The position numbers and the translations under genes were made by a program. The notes under the pieces are model-generated. The model searched no databases, was not told the DNA's origin, and saw only the letters and a program-made list of their open reading frames with translations. Source: Streptomyces sp. Q6 (GTDB lineage: Bacteria; Actinomycetota; Actinomycetes; Streptomycetales; Streptomycetaceae). Taken from it: a DNA stretch of 64,000 bases. Numbering within the stretch: the stretch's first letter is position 1; every line of letters starts with the position of its first letter. This document shows positions 43,016 to 53,015 of the stretch, piece after piece. Location of the stretch: NCBI RefSeq assembly GCF_036967205.1, contig NZ_CP146022.1:5642001-5706000 (forward strand), written 5' to 3'.

Positions 43016-43225
43016 ATGACCGAGGCAACGGATCTCGCCGAGCAGGCGGGCGCCCGCGATCCGCGGGTCGGGCTGCGGGCGGTCGCCGCGCTGCGGCGGC
43101 TGCTGGAGCAGCTGGAAGCGGTACAGGTGCGCAGTGCGCGCAATCAGGGCTGGTCGTGGCAGGACATCGCGGCCGAGCTCGGAATCAGCAGGCAGGCCGT
43201 GCACAAGAAGTACGGGAGGCGATGA
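43016..43225 (+). CDS. Small helix-turn-helix DNA-binding protein
   Basis: 69 residues. A helical N-terminus (VGLRAVAALRRLLEQLEAVQ) is followed by the HTH WQDIAAELGISRQAVHKKYG (48-67) at the very C-terminus. ATG 43016 has no ribosome site and sits 7 nt after the -10 box, consistent with a leaderless transcript; in-frame upstream ATG 42968 lies inside the operator hairpin. The stop overlaps the next gene (ATGA). HTH plus Clp-N pairs are common in actinobacteria. Confidence 0.85.
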   Translation: MTEATDLAEQAGARDPRVGLRAVAALRRLLEQLEAVQVRSARNQGWSWQDIAAELGISRQAVHKKYGRR

Positions 43226-43782
43226 TGTTCGAGCGATTCACCAAGGGCGCCCGCGACGTGGTCAAGGGCGCCGTCGCACACGCGGAACGGGAACGCGCGG
43301 AGTACGTCGACGAGGGGCATCTGCTGCTCTCGCTCCTCGACCGGCGCGGCACCCGGGGCTCCTTCGCCCTCGGCGCGCTCGGCGTCGACGCCGACGGACG
43401 CCGTGACGTCATCGGCCGCTCCCTGGCCGACGCCCGCCGCCGCGCGGGCCTCTCCCAGGCGGACGCGGAGGCCCTCGCCGGTCTCGGCATCGACGTGGAC
43501 GAGATCGTCGCCCGGGTCGAACAGGCCCACGGCGTCGGCGCGCTGACCGGTGGCCGCCGACTGGGCGGCCGCCGCCCCTTCAGCCGCGAGGCCAAGGGCG
43601 TCCTGGAGTCGTCCCTGCGCGCCGCTCTCGCCCACCGCGACCGCGCCATCGGCGACGAACACCTGCTGCTCGCCCTGACCACCCGCCCCGGCGTCGCCGC
43701 CGAGGCCCTGGCCGCACACGGAGTGACCGCGGGGTCGGTGGAGCGGGTGCTGTACGGGGGCGGCGAGGCGGCGGCGAGCTGA
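43222..43782 (+). CDS. Clp N-terminal domain protein (no ATPase)
   Basis: 186 residues with two Clp_N repeats: MFERFTKGARDVVKGAVAHA, AEYVDEGHLLLSLLDRRGTR and later FSREAKGVLESSLRAALAHR, AIGDEHLLLALTTRPG. These are the substrate/adaptor-binding helical repeats of ClpA/C/B without the AAA+ part, so it may act as an adaptor, or as a partner that senses proteins for the HTH regulator. ATG 43222 overlaps the HTH stop (ATGA); ATG 43225 is an equal alternative. Confidence 0.88.
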   Translation: MMFERFTKGARDVVKGAVAHAERERAEYVDEGHLLLSLLDRRGTRGSFALGALGVDADGRRDVIGRSLADARRRAGLSQADAEALAGLGIDVDEIVARVEQAHGVGALTGGRRLGGRRPFSREAKGVLESSLRAALAHRDRAIGDEHLLLALTTRPGVAAEALAAHGVTAGSVERVLYGGGEAAAS

Positions 43783-43806
43783 CCTCCGCGCCCCCGCCCC
43801 GGGAAC

Positions 43807-44841
43807 TCACCCCTTCGGTACCCGCAGCGCCGCCCCGATGTGGGCCGCCGCCTCCGACAAATGGCGGCGGGCCGAGCGGAGTTGGTCGGCGGTCACGCCG
43901 TGGTCCCGCGCCGTGTCGCGGATGTCGTCACGGAAGCGGTCCAGGAGCCGGTCCAGATCGCGGGCCGGGTCGCCGGTGGAGTCCTCCGCCGCCCACGACG
44001 GGACGTACTCGGCGGGGACCTCGTCGGACGGTGGGCGGTACTGGGGCTCCGGGCCGGCGTCCGGCGCCGGGCGAGCCGTGTCCTTGCCGAAGGACTTGCC
44101 GAACTCGCCGAACTCCTTGGCCAGTTCGGACAAGCCCTCGCGGACGCCCGTCGGCCAGTCGCCGCGCGCGAAGTGGTCCTGGACCTGGTCCTGCACGCGC
44201 TTGGCCATCCGCTGGAGCTCCTCCTGCGCCTGCGCCCGCACCTTGTCCTGGGTCTCCTTGGCCTGACGGCGTGCCCGCTGCGCCTCGTCGCGCGCCCGGC
44301 GGCTCTCGTCCTTGGCCCGCCGCGCCTGCTCCTTCCACTCCTGCTTGGCGCGGCGCAGCTCCTCCTTGGCCGCGCTCCAGGATTCGCTGTCCCTGAAGTC
44401 CGGGGCGTCCTTCGGGTCCTTGGCGTCCTTGAAGGCACCGGGACCGCCCGAGGTGCGCGCCTGGGAGGTGGCCGCCCGGACCTCGCGGCGCAGATCGCCC
44501 GCCGCGCCCCGCACGTCGTCCCGGATCTCGGCGGCCAGCTCGGCCACCGACTCGCGGATCTCCAGCTCAAGATCCGCCAACTCGCCGCTGCGATCGGCCA
44601 GTTCGGCGCGGCCCGCGTCCGTGATCGCGTAGACCTTCCGGCCGCCCTCGGTGGTGTGCGTGACCAGGCCCTCGGACTCCAGCTTGGCCAGGCGCGGGTA
44701 GACCGTGCCGGCCGAGGGCGCGTACAGGCCCTGGAACCGCTCCTCCAGCAGGCGGATCACCTCGTACCCGTGACGCGGTGCCTCGTCGAGCAGCTTGAGG
44801 AGGTACAGGCGCAGTCGGCCGTGGGCGAAGACGGGAGCCAT
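43807..44841 (-). CDS. PadR-family regulator with long coiled-coil extension
   Basis: 344 residues, much longer than the usual 110-190. N-terminal PadR winged helix (about 1-85: LRLYLLKLLDEAPRHGYEVI, YAPSAGTVYPRLAKLESEGL, GGRKVYAITDAGRAEL), then a charged helical region (about 95-230, rich in Lys, Arg, Glu, Ala; likely coiled coil) and an acidic, Pro-containing C-terminus. The ATG overlaps the stop of the DUF4097 gene (TGATG). Probably represses the operon from the palindromes upstream. Confidence 0.9.
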   Translation of the reverse strand: MAPVFAHGRLRLYLLKLLDEAPRHGYEVIRLLEERFQGLYAPSAGTVYPRLAKLESEGLVTHTTEGGRKVYAITDAGRAELADRSGELADLELEIRESVAELAAEIRDDVRGAAGDLRREVRAATSQARTSGGPGAFKDAKDPKDAPDFRDSESWSAAKEELRRAKQEWKEQARRAKDESRRARDEAQRARRQAKETQDKVRAQAQEELQRMAKRVQDQVQDHFARGDWPTGVREGLSELAKEFGEFGKSFGKDTARPAPDAGPEPQYRPPSDEVPAEYVPSWAAEDSTGDPARDLDRLLDRFRDDIRDTARDHGVTADQLRSARRHLSEAAAHIGAALRVPKG

Positions 44842-45731
44842 CAGAGCACCTTCTTGTCGGCGGAGGAGTCGGCAGGGGCGTCGGCGGGGGAATCGGCAGG
44901 AGCGTCGGCCGGTGTCGCGTCGTCCGTCGGCGGCCTGCGCAGGAGGGCGATCGCGCCGGACACCGTCGTCGCCTTCAGCTTGCCGGAGCCCGCCCCCAGG
45001 CGGCCCGTGATCTTGTGCGCGCCCCACTGGCCGGAGACCCGAAGGCCCTCGAAGGCGTTCGACACCGCGCCGCTCGCCGTGTTCGCCTCGACCTCCGTGT
45101 CCGCCGGGTGCGGGATGCGGATGGCGATCTCGCCGGAGACGCTCGCCAGGCTCACGTCCGTCGGCCCCGCCGGGTCCAGGTCCACGATCATCGAACCGCT
45201 GACCGTGTCCGCCTTCACGAAGGACCCCGAGCCGTCCAGCACGGTCAGATCGCCCGACACCGAGTTGAACCTGAGATCGCCGGTGACCGCCTGCGCCTCC
45301 ACGCTGCCGGAGACCGTGCTGGTGCGCACCGGGCCTGTGACGCCCACCAGCGTGGTGTCGCCGGTGACGCCCTTCACCTCGGTACGCCCCTGTATGCCGG
45401 AGACGACCGCGCCCGCGCCGACCACACCGAGTTCGACCCGGGTGCCGTACGGCACCGCGAGGGAGACGACCGCGCTGCGGTGCCAGCCCTTGCGGTCGAG
45501 CCACTTGAGGAAGCCCTTCCAGGGCAGGTCGTCGTACGCGACGGACAACGTGCCGTCCGGCTCCTGCTTCACCAGGAGCGGTGGCCCCTCGATGTCCGAG
45601 ATCTCCAGGCGGGCCGAGCTCTCGTCCGTGCCCACCACGTTCACCGTTCCGTTCACGATGCGTACGTGCAGGGCCGTCACCGGCTCGTCGAAGGCGAGTT
45701 TCTGCGGCTCTGCGACGGACCACTCGGGCAT
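44841..45731 (-). CDS. DUF4097 beta-strand-repeat protein
   Basis: 296 residues, soluble, no signal peptide. The middle is a right-handed beta-helix-like repeat with VTGDTTLVGVTGPVRTSTVS and FNSVSGDLTVLDGSGSF-type turns, typical of DUF4097/LiaG-like proteins. The tail is Ala/Pro/Asp rich (PADAPADSPADAPAD). ATG 45731 lies 7 nt after GAGGAGG. Function unknown; pairing with a PadR gene and the LiaFSR-linked relatives suggest an envelope stress role. Confidence 0.88.
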   Translation of the reverse strand: MPEWSVAEPQKLAFDEPVTALHVRIVNGTVNVVGTDESSARLEISDIEGPPLLVKQEPDGTLSVAYDDLPWKGFLKWLDRKGWHRSAVVSLAVPYGTRVELGVVGAGAVVSGIQGRTEVKGVTGDTTLVGVTGPVRTSTVSGSVEAQAVTGDLRFNSVSGDLTVLDGSGSFVKADTVSGSMIVDLDPAGPTDVSLASVSGEIAIRIPHPADTEVEANTASGAVSNAFEGLRVSGQWGAHKITGRLGAGSGKLKATTVSGAIALLRRPPTDDATPADAPADSPADAPADSSADKKVL

Positions 45732-45756
45732 GGTGCGACCTCCTCGGGAGTGAACA

Positions 45757-45792
45757 CGCCATATCGCGTCCTCTCGTAAACACGATATATCG
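45757..45792 (-). promoter_or_regulatory. Promoter and probable PadR operator of the DUF4097-padR operon
   Basis: cgatatatcg (45783-45792) is a perfect palindrome and gccatatcgcg (about 45758-45768) a related half-site. On the minus strand a TTGACT -35-like box lies just upstream (about 45803-45808), with TATCGT 16 bp later, so the palindrome overlaps the -10. This fits autorepression by the PadR protein. Confidence 0.6.
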
Positions 45793-45896
45793 CGGTTCCG
45801 GGAAGTCAAGACTGTCGAGAGCGCGGACGCGGCCGGTGGTCGCCCTCGGGTGGTCATGTGTGGTCCAAGTCGGGCAAATTGCCCTAGCGTGGGGCC

Positions 45897-46718
45897 ATGC
45901 CGTCCCCCGAACCCGCCGGTGCCCTCCTGCTCTGCCGCGCCGAACCCACCGTCGTCGGCCCCGCCGCCCAGCTGCTGCGCGAGCGCATGCTGCTCGCCGC
46001 GGCCGGACGCGAGTGGAGCGTCCTCGTACCGGAGACGAAGCCCTGGACGGCCTCGGCGGGTGGCGGCGAACCCGTCGACCGGGTCCTCGGAGGCTGGGCC
46101 GGAGCGCTCGCCGTCGGCGCGCCCTGGCCGGTGCTCGCGCTGTGGTGGGACGCCGACCACAGCGGCTTCACGCTCGCCTCGGGATTCCGCCGCCCCGTCG
46201 GCTACGAATGGCTCGCGAACGGCACCCCGGTCGGCGAGCACGAGGCCTTGCGCACCTTCGCCGCCCGCCTCGGCCTCGACCCCGTACTCGACATGCAGTC
46301 CCTGGAGTCCCTGGCCGAACCCGACACCGAGGCCGACGCCCGCGCCCGGATGCGCGGCCTGCTCGCGGTCCTGACCCGCGCCGGGCTCACGCTCCCCGCG
46401 GGCCTGACGCCCGGCGAACCGGCGGACCGCCTGCGCGAGGTCGCCCGCGTGCAGCCGGACGCGGAGCGCGTCGCGTGGTCGGGCTGGCGGGACGCGGTGC
46501 ACGCCGAGCTCGACGTCGTGGAGAGCAGCAGCGTCGGCCCCTGGCTGCGCGGGCCCCGGGCCCGCTGCGTCGCCGCCGCCCAGCTCGCCGCCGGGGTCCC
46601 GCTCACCCTCTACGGCCTGCGGCGGCGCAGCGGCGGCTGGCTCACCGCCGGCGCCGTCCTGCTCGCCCACGGCGCCCTCGGATTCGCGTACGACAGGATG
46701 CGCGCGACCCGCGACTGA
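45897..46718 (+). CDS. Conserved hypothetical protein with C-terminal membrane segments
   Basis: 273 residues. I do not recognise a family with known function. The N-terminal two thirds are soluble (LLLCRAEPTVVGPAAQLLRE, VLALWWDADHSGFTLASGFR); the last 40 residues hold a hydrophobic hairpin (AGVPLTLYGLRRRSGGWLTA, VLLAHGALGFAYDRM). Alone in orientation between the DUF4097 operon and DUF6104. Confidence 0.75.
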   Translation: MPSPEPAGALLLCRAEPTVVGPAAQLLRERMLLAAAGREWSVLVPETKPWTASAGGGEPVDRVLGGWAGALAVGAPWPVLALWWDADHSGFTLASGFRRPVGYEWLANGTPVGEHEALRTFAARLGLDPVLDMQSLESLAEPDTEADARARMRGLLAVLTRAGLTLPAGLTPGEPADRLREVARVQPDAERVAWSGWRDAVHAELDVVESSSVGPWLRGPRARCVAAAQLAAGVPLTLYGLRRRSGGWLTAGAVLLAHGALGFAYDRMRATRD

Positions 46719-46728
46719 CTCCTGGGCG

Positions 46729-46911
46729 CTACTCGTCGTCCTCGTCGTCGTCCAGCCGCGCCAGCCACGTCGCCAGGCGCTCCACCGGCACCTCGAAGTC
46801 CGGGTTCAGATCCACGAAGGTCCGCAGCTGCTCGGCGAGCCACTCGAAGGTGACCTCCTCCTCGCCTCGCCGCTTCTCCAGCTCTTCGATGCCACGGTCC
46901 GTGAAGTACAT
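46729..46911 (-). CDS. DUF6104 family small acidic protein
   Basis: 60 residues: MYFTDRGIEELEKRRGEEEV then TFEWLAEQLRTFVDLNPDFE and a DDDEDDE tail. A short conserved Streptomyces protein with no assigned function, found next to kgd. It is transcribed in the same direction as kgd but beyond its terminator. Confidence 0.85.
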   Translation of the reverse strand: MYFTDRGIEELEKRRGEEEVTFEWLAEQLRTFVDLNPDFEVPVERLATWLARLDDDEDDE

Positions 46912-46942
46912 GCCCCCATTATCCCCGGCCGGACACGCGCGA

Positions 46943-46981
46943 GGGCCCCGCCCCGAGCCGTGACGACTCGAAGCGGGGCCC
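46943..46981. terminator. Terminator of kgd
   Basis: Stem gggccccgc (46943-46951) with gcggggccc (46973-46981), extended by an inner cgag/ctcg pair (46954-46957, 46967-46970), 20 nt past the kgd stop. Confidence 0.8.
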
Positions 46982-47000
46982 CGGATGTGCCGTACGAGAC

Positions 47001-50000
47001 CTACGCCTCGAACACCTCACGCACCAGCTGCTCCTGCTCCGCCTGGTGGCGCTTGGCCGAGCCGACCGCCGGGGACGAGGAGTGCGGACGCGAGATGCGG
47101 CGCAGCCGCTCGCCGTGCGGGATGTCGGCGCCGACCGCCAGGTCCAGGTGGTCGATCAGGTTGAGCGCGATGAACGGCCACGCACCCTGGTTCGCCGGCT
47201 CCTCCTGGGCCCACAGGTACTTCTCGGCGTTCGGGAACTTGCTGATCTCCGCCTGGAGCTCGGCACCCGGCAGCGGGTACAGACGCTCGACGCGGATGAT
47301 CGCGGTGTCGGTGATCCCGCTCTTCTTCCGCTCGGCCTCGAGGTCGTAGTACAGCTTGCCCGACACGAAGACGACCTTCTTGACCGCGTTCGCCTCGACC
47401 GAGTCGTCGCTGATGACCGGACGGAAGCCGCCCGACGTGAACTCCTCCACCTTCGACGCGGCGGCCTTGAGGCGCAGCATCGACTTCGGCGTGAAGACCA
47501 CCAGCGGCTTGTGGTGCGGGTTGTGCACCTGCCACCGCAGGAGGTGGAAGTAGTTCGACGGGAGCGTGGGCATCGCGACCGTCATGTTGTTCTGGGCGCA
47601 GAGCTGGAGGAAACGCTCGATGCGGGCCGAGGAGTGGTCCGGGCCCTGGCCCTCGTAGCCGTGCGGCAGCAGCAGGGTGACGCCGGACGTCTGGCCCCAC
47701 TTCTGCTCGGCGGCCGAGATGTACTCGTCGACGACCGTCTGCGCGCCGTTGACGAAGTCGCCGAACTGCGCCTCCCACAGCACGAGGGACTCGGGACGCG
47801 CCAGCGAGTAGCCGTACTCGAAGCCCATGACCGCGTACTCGGAGAGCAGCGAGTCGTAGACGTTGTAGCGGGCCTGCTCCGGGGAGAGGTACAGCAGCGG
47901 CGTGTAGTCCTCGCCGGTCTCCCGGTCGATCAGGACCGCGTGGCGCTGGCCGAACGTGCCGCGGCGCGAGTCCTGGCCGGACAGGCGGACCGGGGTGCCC
48001 TCCAGGAGGAGGGAGCCGAGGGCGAGGGTCTCGCCCATGCCCCAGTCGATCGTCCCGTCCTCGATCATCGACGCGCGGCGCTGCAACTGCGGCAGCAGAC
48101 GCGGGTGGACGGTGATGTTGTCCGGGATGTTGACCTGGGACTCGGCGATGCGCTTGACGACCTCCTGGGAGATCGCGGTCTGCACCGGCACCGGGAACTC
48201 GGCCTGCGGCTCCGGGATGGGAGCCTCGCCCGGGTGCGAGACGGCCTCGCGGACCTCGGTGAAGACCTTCTCCAGCTGCCCCTGGAAGTCCTGGAGCGCC
48301 TGCTCCGCCTCTTCGAGGGTGATGTCGCCGCGACCGATGAGGGACTCGGTGTACAGCTTGCGCACCGAGCGCTTCTTGTCGATCAGGTCGTACATCAGCG
48401 GCTGCGTGAACGCCGGGTTGTCCGACTCGTTGTGACCGCGGCGGCGGTAGCAGATGAGGTCGATCACGACGTCCTTGTTGAACGCCTGACGGAACTCGAA
48501 CGCGAGGCGCGCGACGCGGACGACGGCCTCGGGGTCGTCGCCGTTCACGTGGAAGATCGGCGCCTCGATCATGCGGGCCACGTCGGTGGCGTACATGGAG
48601 GAGCGCGACGACTCCGGGGCGGCGGTGAAGCCGACCTGGTTGTTGATGACGATGTGGACCGTGCCGCCCGTGCGGTAGCCGCGCAGCTGCGACATGTTGA
48701 GCGTCTCGGCCACGACGCCCTGGCCCGCGAAGGCCGCGTCACCGTGCAGGGCGACGGGCAGGACCGTGAAGTCCGTGCCGCCCTTGTTGATGATGTCCTG
48801 CTTGGCGCGGACGATGCCCTCGATGACCGGGTCGACCGTCTCCAGGTGGGACGGGTTGGCGGCCAGCGAGACCTTGATCTGCTCGCCGTCCAGGCCGGTG
48901 AAGGTGCCCTCGGCGCCCAGGTGGTACTTCACGTCGCCGGAGCCGTGCATCGACTTCGGGTCGAGGTTGCCCTCGAACTCGCGGAAGATCTGCGCGTACG
49001 ACTTGCCGACGATGTTCGCCAGGACGTTCAGGCGGCCGCGGTGGGCCATGCCGATGACGACCTCGTCGAGGCGGGCCTCGGCGGCGGAGTCGATGACCGC
49101 GTCGAGCAGCGGGACGACGGACTCGCCGCCCTCCAGGGAGAAGCGCTTCTGGCCGACGAACTTCGTCTGGAGGAACGTCTCGAACGCCTCCGCGGCGTTC
49201 AGCCGGCGCAGGATGCGCAGCTGCTCCTCGCGCTCCGGCTTCGAGTGCGGGCGCTCCACACGGTCCTGGATCCACTTGCGCTGCTTCGGGTCCTGGATGT
49301 GCATGAACTCGATGCCGACCGTGCGGACGTAGCTGTCACGCAGCACACCGAGGATGTCGCGGAGCTTCATCATCGACTTGCCGGCGAAGCCGCCGACGGC
49401 GAACTCGCGCTCCAGGTCCCACAGCGTCAGCCCGTGCTCGTTGATGTCGAGGTCGGGGTGCTTGCGCTGGCGGTACTCCAGCGGGTCGGTGTCGGCCATG
49501 ACGTGGCCGCGGACCCGGTAGGAGTGGATCAGCTCGAAGACGCGGGCGGCCTTGGTGACGTCGTCGTCGTGCGAGGCGTCGATGTCCTTGAGCCAGCGGA
49601 CCGGCTCGTAGGGGATGCGCAGGGCCTTGAAGATGTCGTCGTAGAACTCGTTCTCACCGAGGAGGAGGTTCGCGACGACGCGCAGGAACTCGCCGGAGGC
49701 GGCGCCCTGGATGACCCGGTGGTCGTAGGTCGACGTGAGCGTCATGACCTTCGAGATGCCGAGCTTGTTGAGGGTGTCCTGGGACGTGCCCTGGAACTCC
49801 GCCGGGTAGTCCATCGAGCCGACGCCCATGATGACCGACTGTCCGGGCATCAGGCGGGGGACCGAGTGGACGGTGCCGAGGCCGCCGGGGTTGGTCAGCG
49901 AGACCGTGACGCCGGTGAAGTCGTCCATGCCCAGCTTGCCGTCACGGGCGCGGCGGACGATGTCCTCGTAGGCCTGCCAGAACTCGAAGAAGTTCAGCGT

Positions 50001-50813
50001 CTCGGCCTTCTTGATGCCCGCGACGACCAGCTGACGGTCGCCGTTGGGCTTCACGAGGTCGATGGCGAGGCCGAAGTTGATGTGCTCCGGCTTGACCAGG
50101 GTCGGCTTGCCGTCCTTGACCGCGAAGGAGTGGTTCATCGACGGCATGGCCTTGATGGCCTGCACCATCGCGTACCCGATGAGGTGCGTGAAGGAGATCT
50201 TCCCGCCGCGGGCGCGCTTGAGGTGGTTGTTGATGACGATGCGGTTGTCGAACAGCAGCTTCACCGGGACGGCGCGCACGGACGTGGCCGTGGGGACCTC
50301 GATGGAGGCGTTCATGTTCTTCGCGACGGCGGCGGCGGGACCGCGCAGCGTCACGAACTCGGGGCCGGCAGGGGCCTCGGTCGTCACTTCTTCAGCCTTC
50401 TTCGGTGCAGGAGCAGGTGCGGGAGTCGCGGCAGCGGCCGGCTTCGGCGCGGCGGGCGCCTGGGCGGGAGCTGGGGCGGCAGTCTGTGCGGCAGCCGGGG
50501 CGGCAGTCTGTGCGGGAGATGCGGCAACGGGCTGTGCGGGTGCGGGTGCGGGTGCGGCCGGGGCCGCGGGCTTCTGGGCCGGTGTCTTCACAGGCTCAGT
50601 CGGCGCAGCCCCCGCGGCTGCGGCACCGGGCTTGTAGTCGGCGAAGAAGTCCCACCAGGCTCGGTCTACCGAATTCGGGTCCTGGAGGTACTGCTGATAG
50701 ATCTCGTCGACGAGCCACTCGTTGGGACCGAAGGCGGCAGCAGGGTTTTTGCCCTGCCCGGCTTGGTCGGTCTCGGTGGAGATGCTCGAGTTACTGGGGG
50801 ACTGTGGCGACAC
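47001..50813 (-). CDS. kgd: Multifunctional 2-oxoglutarate decarboxylase/dehydrogenase (E2-E1 fusion)
   Basis: 1270 residues. The actinobacterial enzyme combines E1o with an E2-type acyltransferase domain and feeds succinyl-CoA into the TCA cycle with shared E3. Order: N-terminal [15 protein letters not shown]-like segment ([14 protein letters not shown], about 28-60), an Ala/Pro linker (about 70-150), the catalytic E2 domain ending in [13 protein letters not shown] (His about 363), then E1 with [20 protein letters not shown] and the TPP motif [20 protein letters not shown] (about 688). C-terminal [19 protein letters not shown]. There is no lipoyl domain. Activity of the family is controlled by GarA and acetyl-CoA. 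Confidence 0.95.
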   Translation of the reverse strand: MSPQSPSNSSISTETDQAGQGKNPAAAFGPNEWLVDEIYQQYLQDPNSVDRAWWDFFADYKPGAAAAGAAPTEPVKTPAQKPAAPAAPAPAPAQPVAASPAQTAAPAAAQTAAPAPAQAPAAPKPAAAATPAPAPAPKKAEEVTTEAPAGPEFVTLRGPAAAVAKNMNASIEVPTATSVRAVPVKLLFDNRIVINNHLKRARGGKISFTHLIGYAMVQAIKAMPSMNHSFAVKDGKPTLVKPEHINFGLAIDLVKPNGDRQLVVAGIKKAETLNFFEFWQAYEDIVRRARDGKLGMDDFTGVTVSLTNPGGLGTVHSVPRLMPGQSVIMGVGSMDYPAEFQGTSQDTLNKLGISKVMTLTSTYDHRVIQGAASGEFLRVVANLLLGENEFYDDIFKALRIPYEPVRWLKDIDASHDDDVTKAARVFELIHSYRVRGHVMADTDPLEYRQRKHPDLDINEHGLTLWDLEREFAVGGFAGKSMMKLRDILGVLRDSYVRTVGIEFMHIQDPKQRKWIQDRVERPHSKPEREEQLRILRRLNAAEAFETFLQTKFVGQKRFSLEGGESVVPLLDAVIDSAAEARLDEVVIGMAHRGRLNVLANIVGKSYAQIFREFEGNLDPKSMHGSGDVKYHLGAEGTFTGLDGEQIKVSLAANPSHLETVDPVIEGIVRAKQDIINKGGTDFTVLPVALHGDAAFAGQGVVAETLNMSQLRGYRTGGTVHIVINNQVGFTAAPESSRSSMYATDVARMIEAPIFHVNGDDPEAVVRVARLAFEFRQAFNKDVVIDLICYRRRGHNESDNPAFTQPLMYDLIDKKRSVRKLYTESLIGRGDITLEEAEQALQDFQGQLEKVFTEVREAVSHPGEAPIPEPQAEFPVPVQTAISQEVVKRIAESQVNIPDNITVHPRLLPQLQRRASMIEDGTIDWGMGETLALGSLLLEGTPVRLSGQDSRRGTFGQRHAVLIDRETGEDYTPLLYLSPEQARYNVYDSLLSEYAVMGFEYGYSLARPESLVLWEAQFGDFVNGAQTVVDEYISAAEQKWGQTSGVTLLLPHGYEGQGPDHSSARIERFLQLCAQNNMTVAMPTLPSNYFHLLRWQVHNPHHKPLVVFTPKSMLRLKAAASKVEEFTSGGFRPVISDDSVEANAVKKVVFVSGKLYYDLEAERKKSGITDTAIIRVERLYPLPGAELQAEISKFPNAEKYLWAQEEPANQGAWPFIALNLIDHLDLAVGADIPHGERLRRISRPHSSSPAVGSAKRHQAEQEQLVREVFEA

Positions 50814-51053
50814 GGCGTGAACCGCCCTCTTCCGCTTCTCACAAGGTGATGGACAGCGGGAATAAAGGCTACGCCTCCATCAGCGGCACGTGCAGACCGG
50901 GCCGGTGATCCGTCGCGTAAGTCACACTGGAAGTTGTGTTTCGGGCCTGGAAATGGCGGGAAACAACCGGGGTTTGCGTACGTTCGGATCCGCGCCCGGC
51001 GCGTCTGAGTACGCCCTGGCGCGGCTTGACCCCTGCCTGACCGAAACCCTACG

Positions 51054-52187
51054 TCAACTTTGCGTTCTCGGCTCTCCCGGAAGAGTGACCTTGATCCGGC
51101 AGCCGCGTGCCGATTCGGCCACGCCGATCCGGCCGCCGTGCAGGTCCACGGCCCAGCGCGCGATGGCGAGCCCGAGTCCCGTGCCGCCGTCGCCCTTGCC
51201 CTGTGCGCCCTTGGCCGCGGCGCCCCGGTTGAAGCGCTCGAAGACCCGGTGCCACTCGGACTGCGGGATGCCGGGGCCCTCGTCGAGGACCTCGAGGTCC
51301 AGGGACTCCGGGTAGGGCCCGCGCCGGGCCCGTACGGTGACGCGGCCGTGCGCGGGGGAGTGCTTCACCGCGTTGTCGATGAGATTCGCCACGACCTGGT
51401 GGATGCGCTCCGGGTCGGCGTGCGCGGTCAGCTCGGGCGGTGAGACGTCGAGGTGCAGATGGACGTCGGTCCGGGTGTGCGTGCCGGAGCCCGAGGCGAT
51501 GCCGGCGCGCTGGGAGACGGCCATGTTGGCCTCCTTCAGCACTCCCGACAGATAGGGCCAGACCTCGAAGCGGCGGGCCTTGAGCGGCACGACACCGTTG
51601 TCCAGACGGGAGAGGTCGAGGAGGGTCTCGACGAGCCGGCCGAGCCGCTCCGTCTGCTTCAGCGCCGTACGCATCGTCTCGGGATCGGCGCTCATCACGC
51701 CGTCGACCACGTTCTCCAGGACCGCGCGCAGGCCCGCGATGGGGGTGCGCAGCTCATGGGAGACATTCGCCACGAGTTCCTTGCGCTGCTGGTCCTGCGC
51801 GGCCAGCTCGTCGGCCATGCGGTTGATCGTCACCGCCAGGTCGCCCAGTTCGTCGCGGCGGCCGTCGCCGCGCACCCGGCGCGTGTAGTCCCCGTTCGAG
51901 ATGGAGCGGGCCACCGTGTTCATCTCGTCCAGCGGCGCGGTCAGCGAGTGCGCCACGAACTGCGTGATCAGCAGTGTCGCGATGATCGAGAACACCGTGA
52001 TGAAGCGGAGCTCCGTCGCCGTGTACATCGCCACCATGAGCAGGCCCGTGGTGATGAAGACGGAGACGACCACGAGCGTGCCGAGCTTCGCCTTGATCGA
52101 GAACGGGCGCAGGCCGCCGGTCGCCCAGTGCGGGTTGAGGGGCGGCTTGAGCGGCCGTGAGTGCGGTGCCCGGTCCCCGGCGCTCAT
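51054..52187 (-). CDS. Two-component sensor histidine kinase
   Basis: 377 residues. Two close transmembrane segments (about 34-56 and 62-82) with hardly any extracellular loop, a HAMP domain (about 83-135), HisKA with VSHELRTPIAGLRAVLENVV (about 145-165) and HATPase (VVANLIDNAVKHSPAHG, DEGPGIPQSEWHRVFERFNR, GTGLGLAIARWAVDLHGG). The short loop suggests it senses inside the membrane or a small ligand. The ATG overlaps the regulator stop by ATGA. Confidence 0.93.
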   Translation of the reverse strand: MSAGDRAPHSRPLKPPLNPHWATGGLRPFSIKAKLGTLVVVSVFITTGLLMVAMYTATELRFITVFSIIATLLITQFVAHSLTAPLDEMNTVARSISNGDYTRRVRGDGRRDELGDLAVTINRMADELAAQDQQRKELVANVSHELRTPIAGLRAVLENVVDGVMSADPETMRTALKQTERLGRLVETLLDLSRLDNGVVPLKARRFEVWPYLSGVLKEANMAVSQRAGIASGSGTHTRTDVHLHLDVSPPELTAHADPERIHQVVANLIDNAVKHSPAHGRVTVRARRGPYPESLDLEVLDEGPGIPQSEWHRVFERFNRGAAAKGAQGKGDGGTGLGLAIARWAVDLHGGRIGVAESARGCRIKVTLPGEPRTQS

Positions 52188-52921
52188 GGGGTCGGCGTCT
52201 CCAGCGCGTAACCGACGCCGTGCACGGTCCGGATGCGCTCCGCCCCGATCTTCCGGCGCAGCGCCTTGATGTGGCTGTCGACGGTACGGGTGCCCGAGGC
52301 GTCGGCCCAGTCCCACACCTCGGCGAGCAGCTGCTCGCGGGAGAGGACGGCGCGCGGCGTGTTCGCCAGGCAGACCAGCAGGTCGAACTCGGTCGGAGTG
52401 AGGTGGACGTCCTCGCTCCTGACCCGCACGCGGCGCTGCGCGTGGTCGATCTCCAGTTCGCCGAGGCGGAGGATCCCGCTGCGCGGAGTCGCGGCGGCGA
52501 GCGCGGCCCGCTCGACGCGGCGCAGCAGGACGTGGACCCGCGCCGCCAGCTCTCTCATGGAGAACGGCTTCGTCATGTAGTCGTCGGCGCCGACGCCGAG
52601 ACCGACCAGCATGTCGGTCTCGTCGTCGCGCGCCGTCAGCATCAGCACCGGCACCGGCCGCTGGGCCTGCACGCGACGGCAGACCTCGAGGCCGTCGAAG
52701 CCGGGCAGCATGATGTCGAGAATCAGCAGGTCGGGCTGCCAGGCCTCGGCCGTGTCGACCGCTGACGGGCCGTCCTGTGCGGTTTGCACGAGGAATCCCT
52801 CGGCACGCAGCCGGGCGGCGATGGCCTCCACGATCGTGGGGTCGTCCTCGACGACGAGTACCCGTCGCTGGGCGCCCGGCGCCGCCGTGCTGGTGTTGTG
52901 GGAGGTGTGTGTCTGCTCCAT
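52184..52921 (-). CDS. OmpR-family response regulator
   Basis: 245 residues. Receiver with VLVVEDDPTIVEAIA, phospho-acceptor Asp69 (DLLILDIMLPGFDG) and YMTKPFSMRELAARV; the C-terminal winged helix includes LTPTEFDLLVCLANTPRAVL and TVDSHIKALRRKIGAERIRT. Partner of the downstream kinase. I start at ATG 52921, as the first 18 residues before the receiver are a plausible polar tail; longer in-frame starts read intergenic sequence. Confidence 0.94.
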   Translation of the reverse strand: MEQTHTSHNTSTAAPGAQRRVLVVEDDPTIVEAIAARLRAEGFLVQTAQDGPSAVDTAEAWQPDLLILDIMLPGFDGLEVCRRVQAQRPVPVLMLTARDDETDMLVGLGVGADDYMTKPFSMRELAARVHVLLRRVERAALAAATPRSGILRLGELEIDHAQRRVRVRSEDVHLTPTEFDLLVCLANTPRAVLSREQLLAEVWDWADASGTRTVDSHIKALRRKIGAERIRTVHGVGYALETPTP

Positions 52922-53015
52922 CGCCCCGCCCCTGAATGCGCGCCACCGTGGCGCGCTTGACGCTTGAATGATCTGGGTTTCGGACGTCAGCGTACGGGGA
53001 GTTACCGCCGGTCGG

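Noticed and set aside
47046-50849. 1267-codon plus-strand frame opposite kgd
   Set aside because: The product is Arg/Val/Asp-rich without any domain, and the minus-strand frame is a clear 2-oxoglutarate dehydrogenase.
52188-52946. Long N-terminal extension of the histidine kinase frame
   Set aside because: It is the out-of-frame shadow of the response regulator; the ATGA overlap at 52184-52187 defines the true start.
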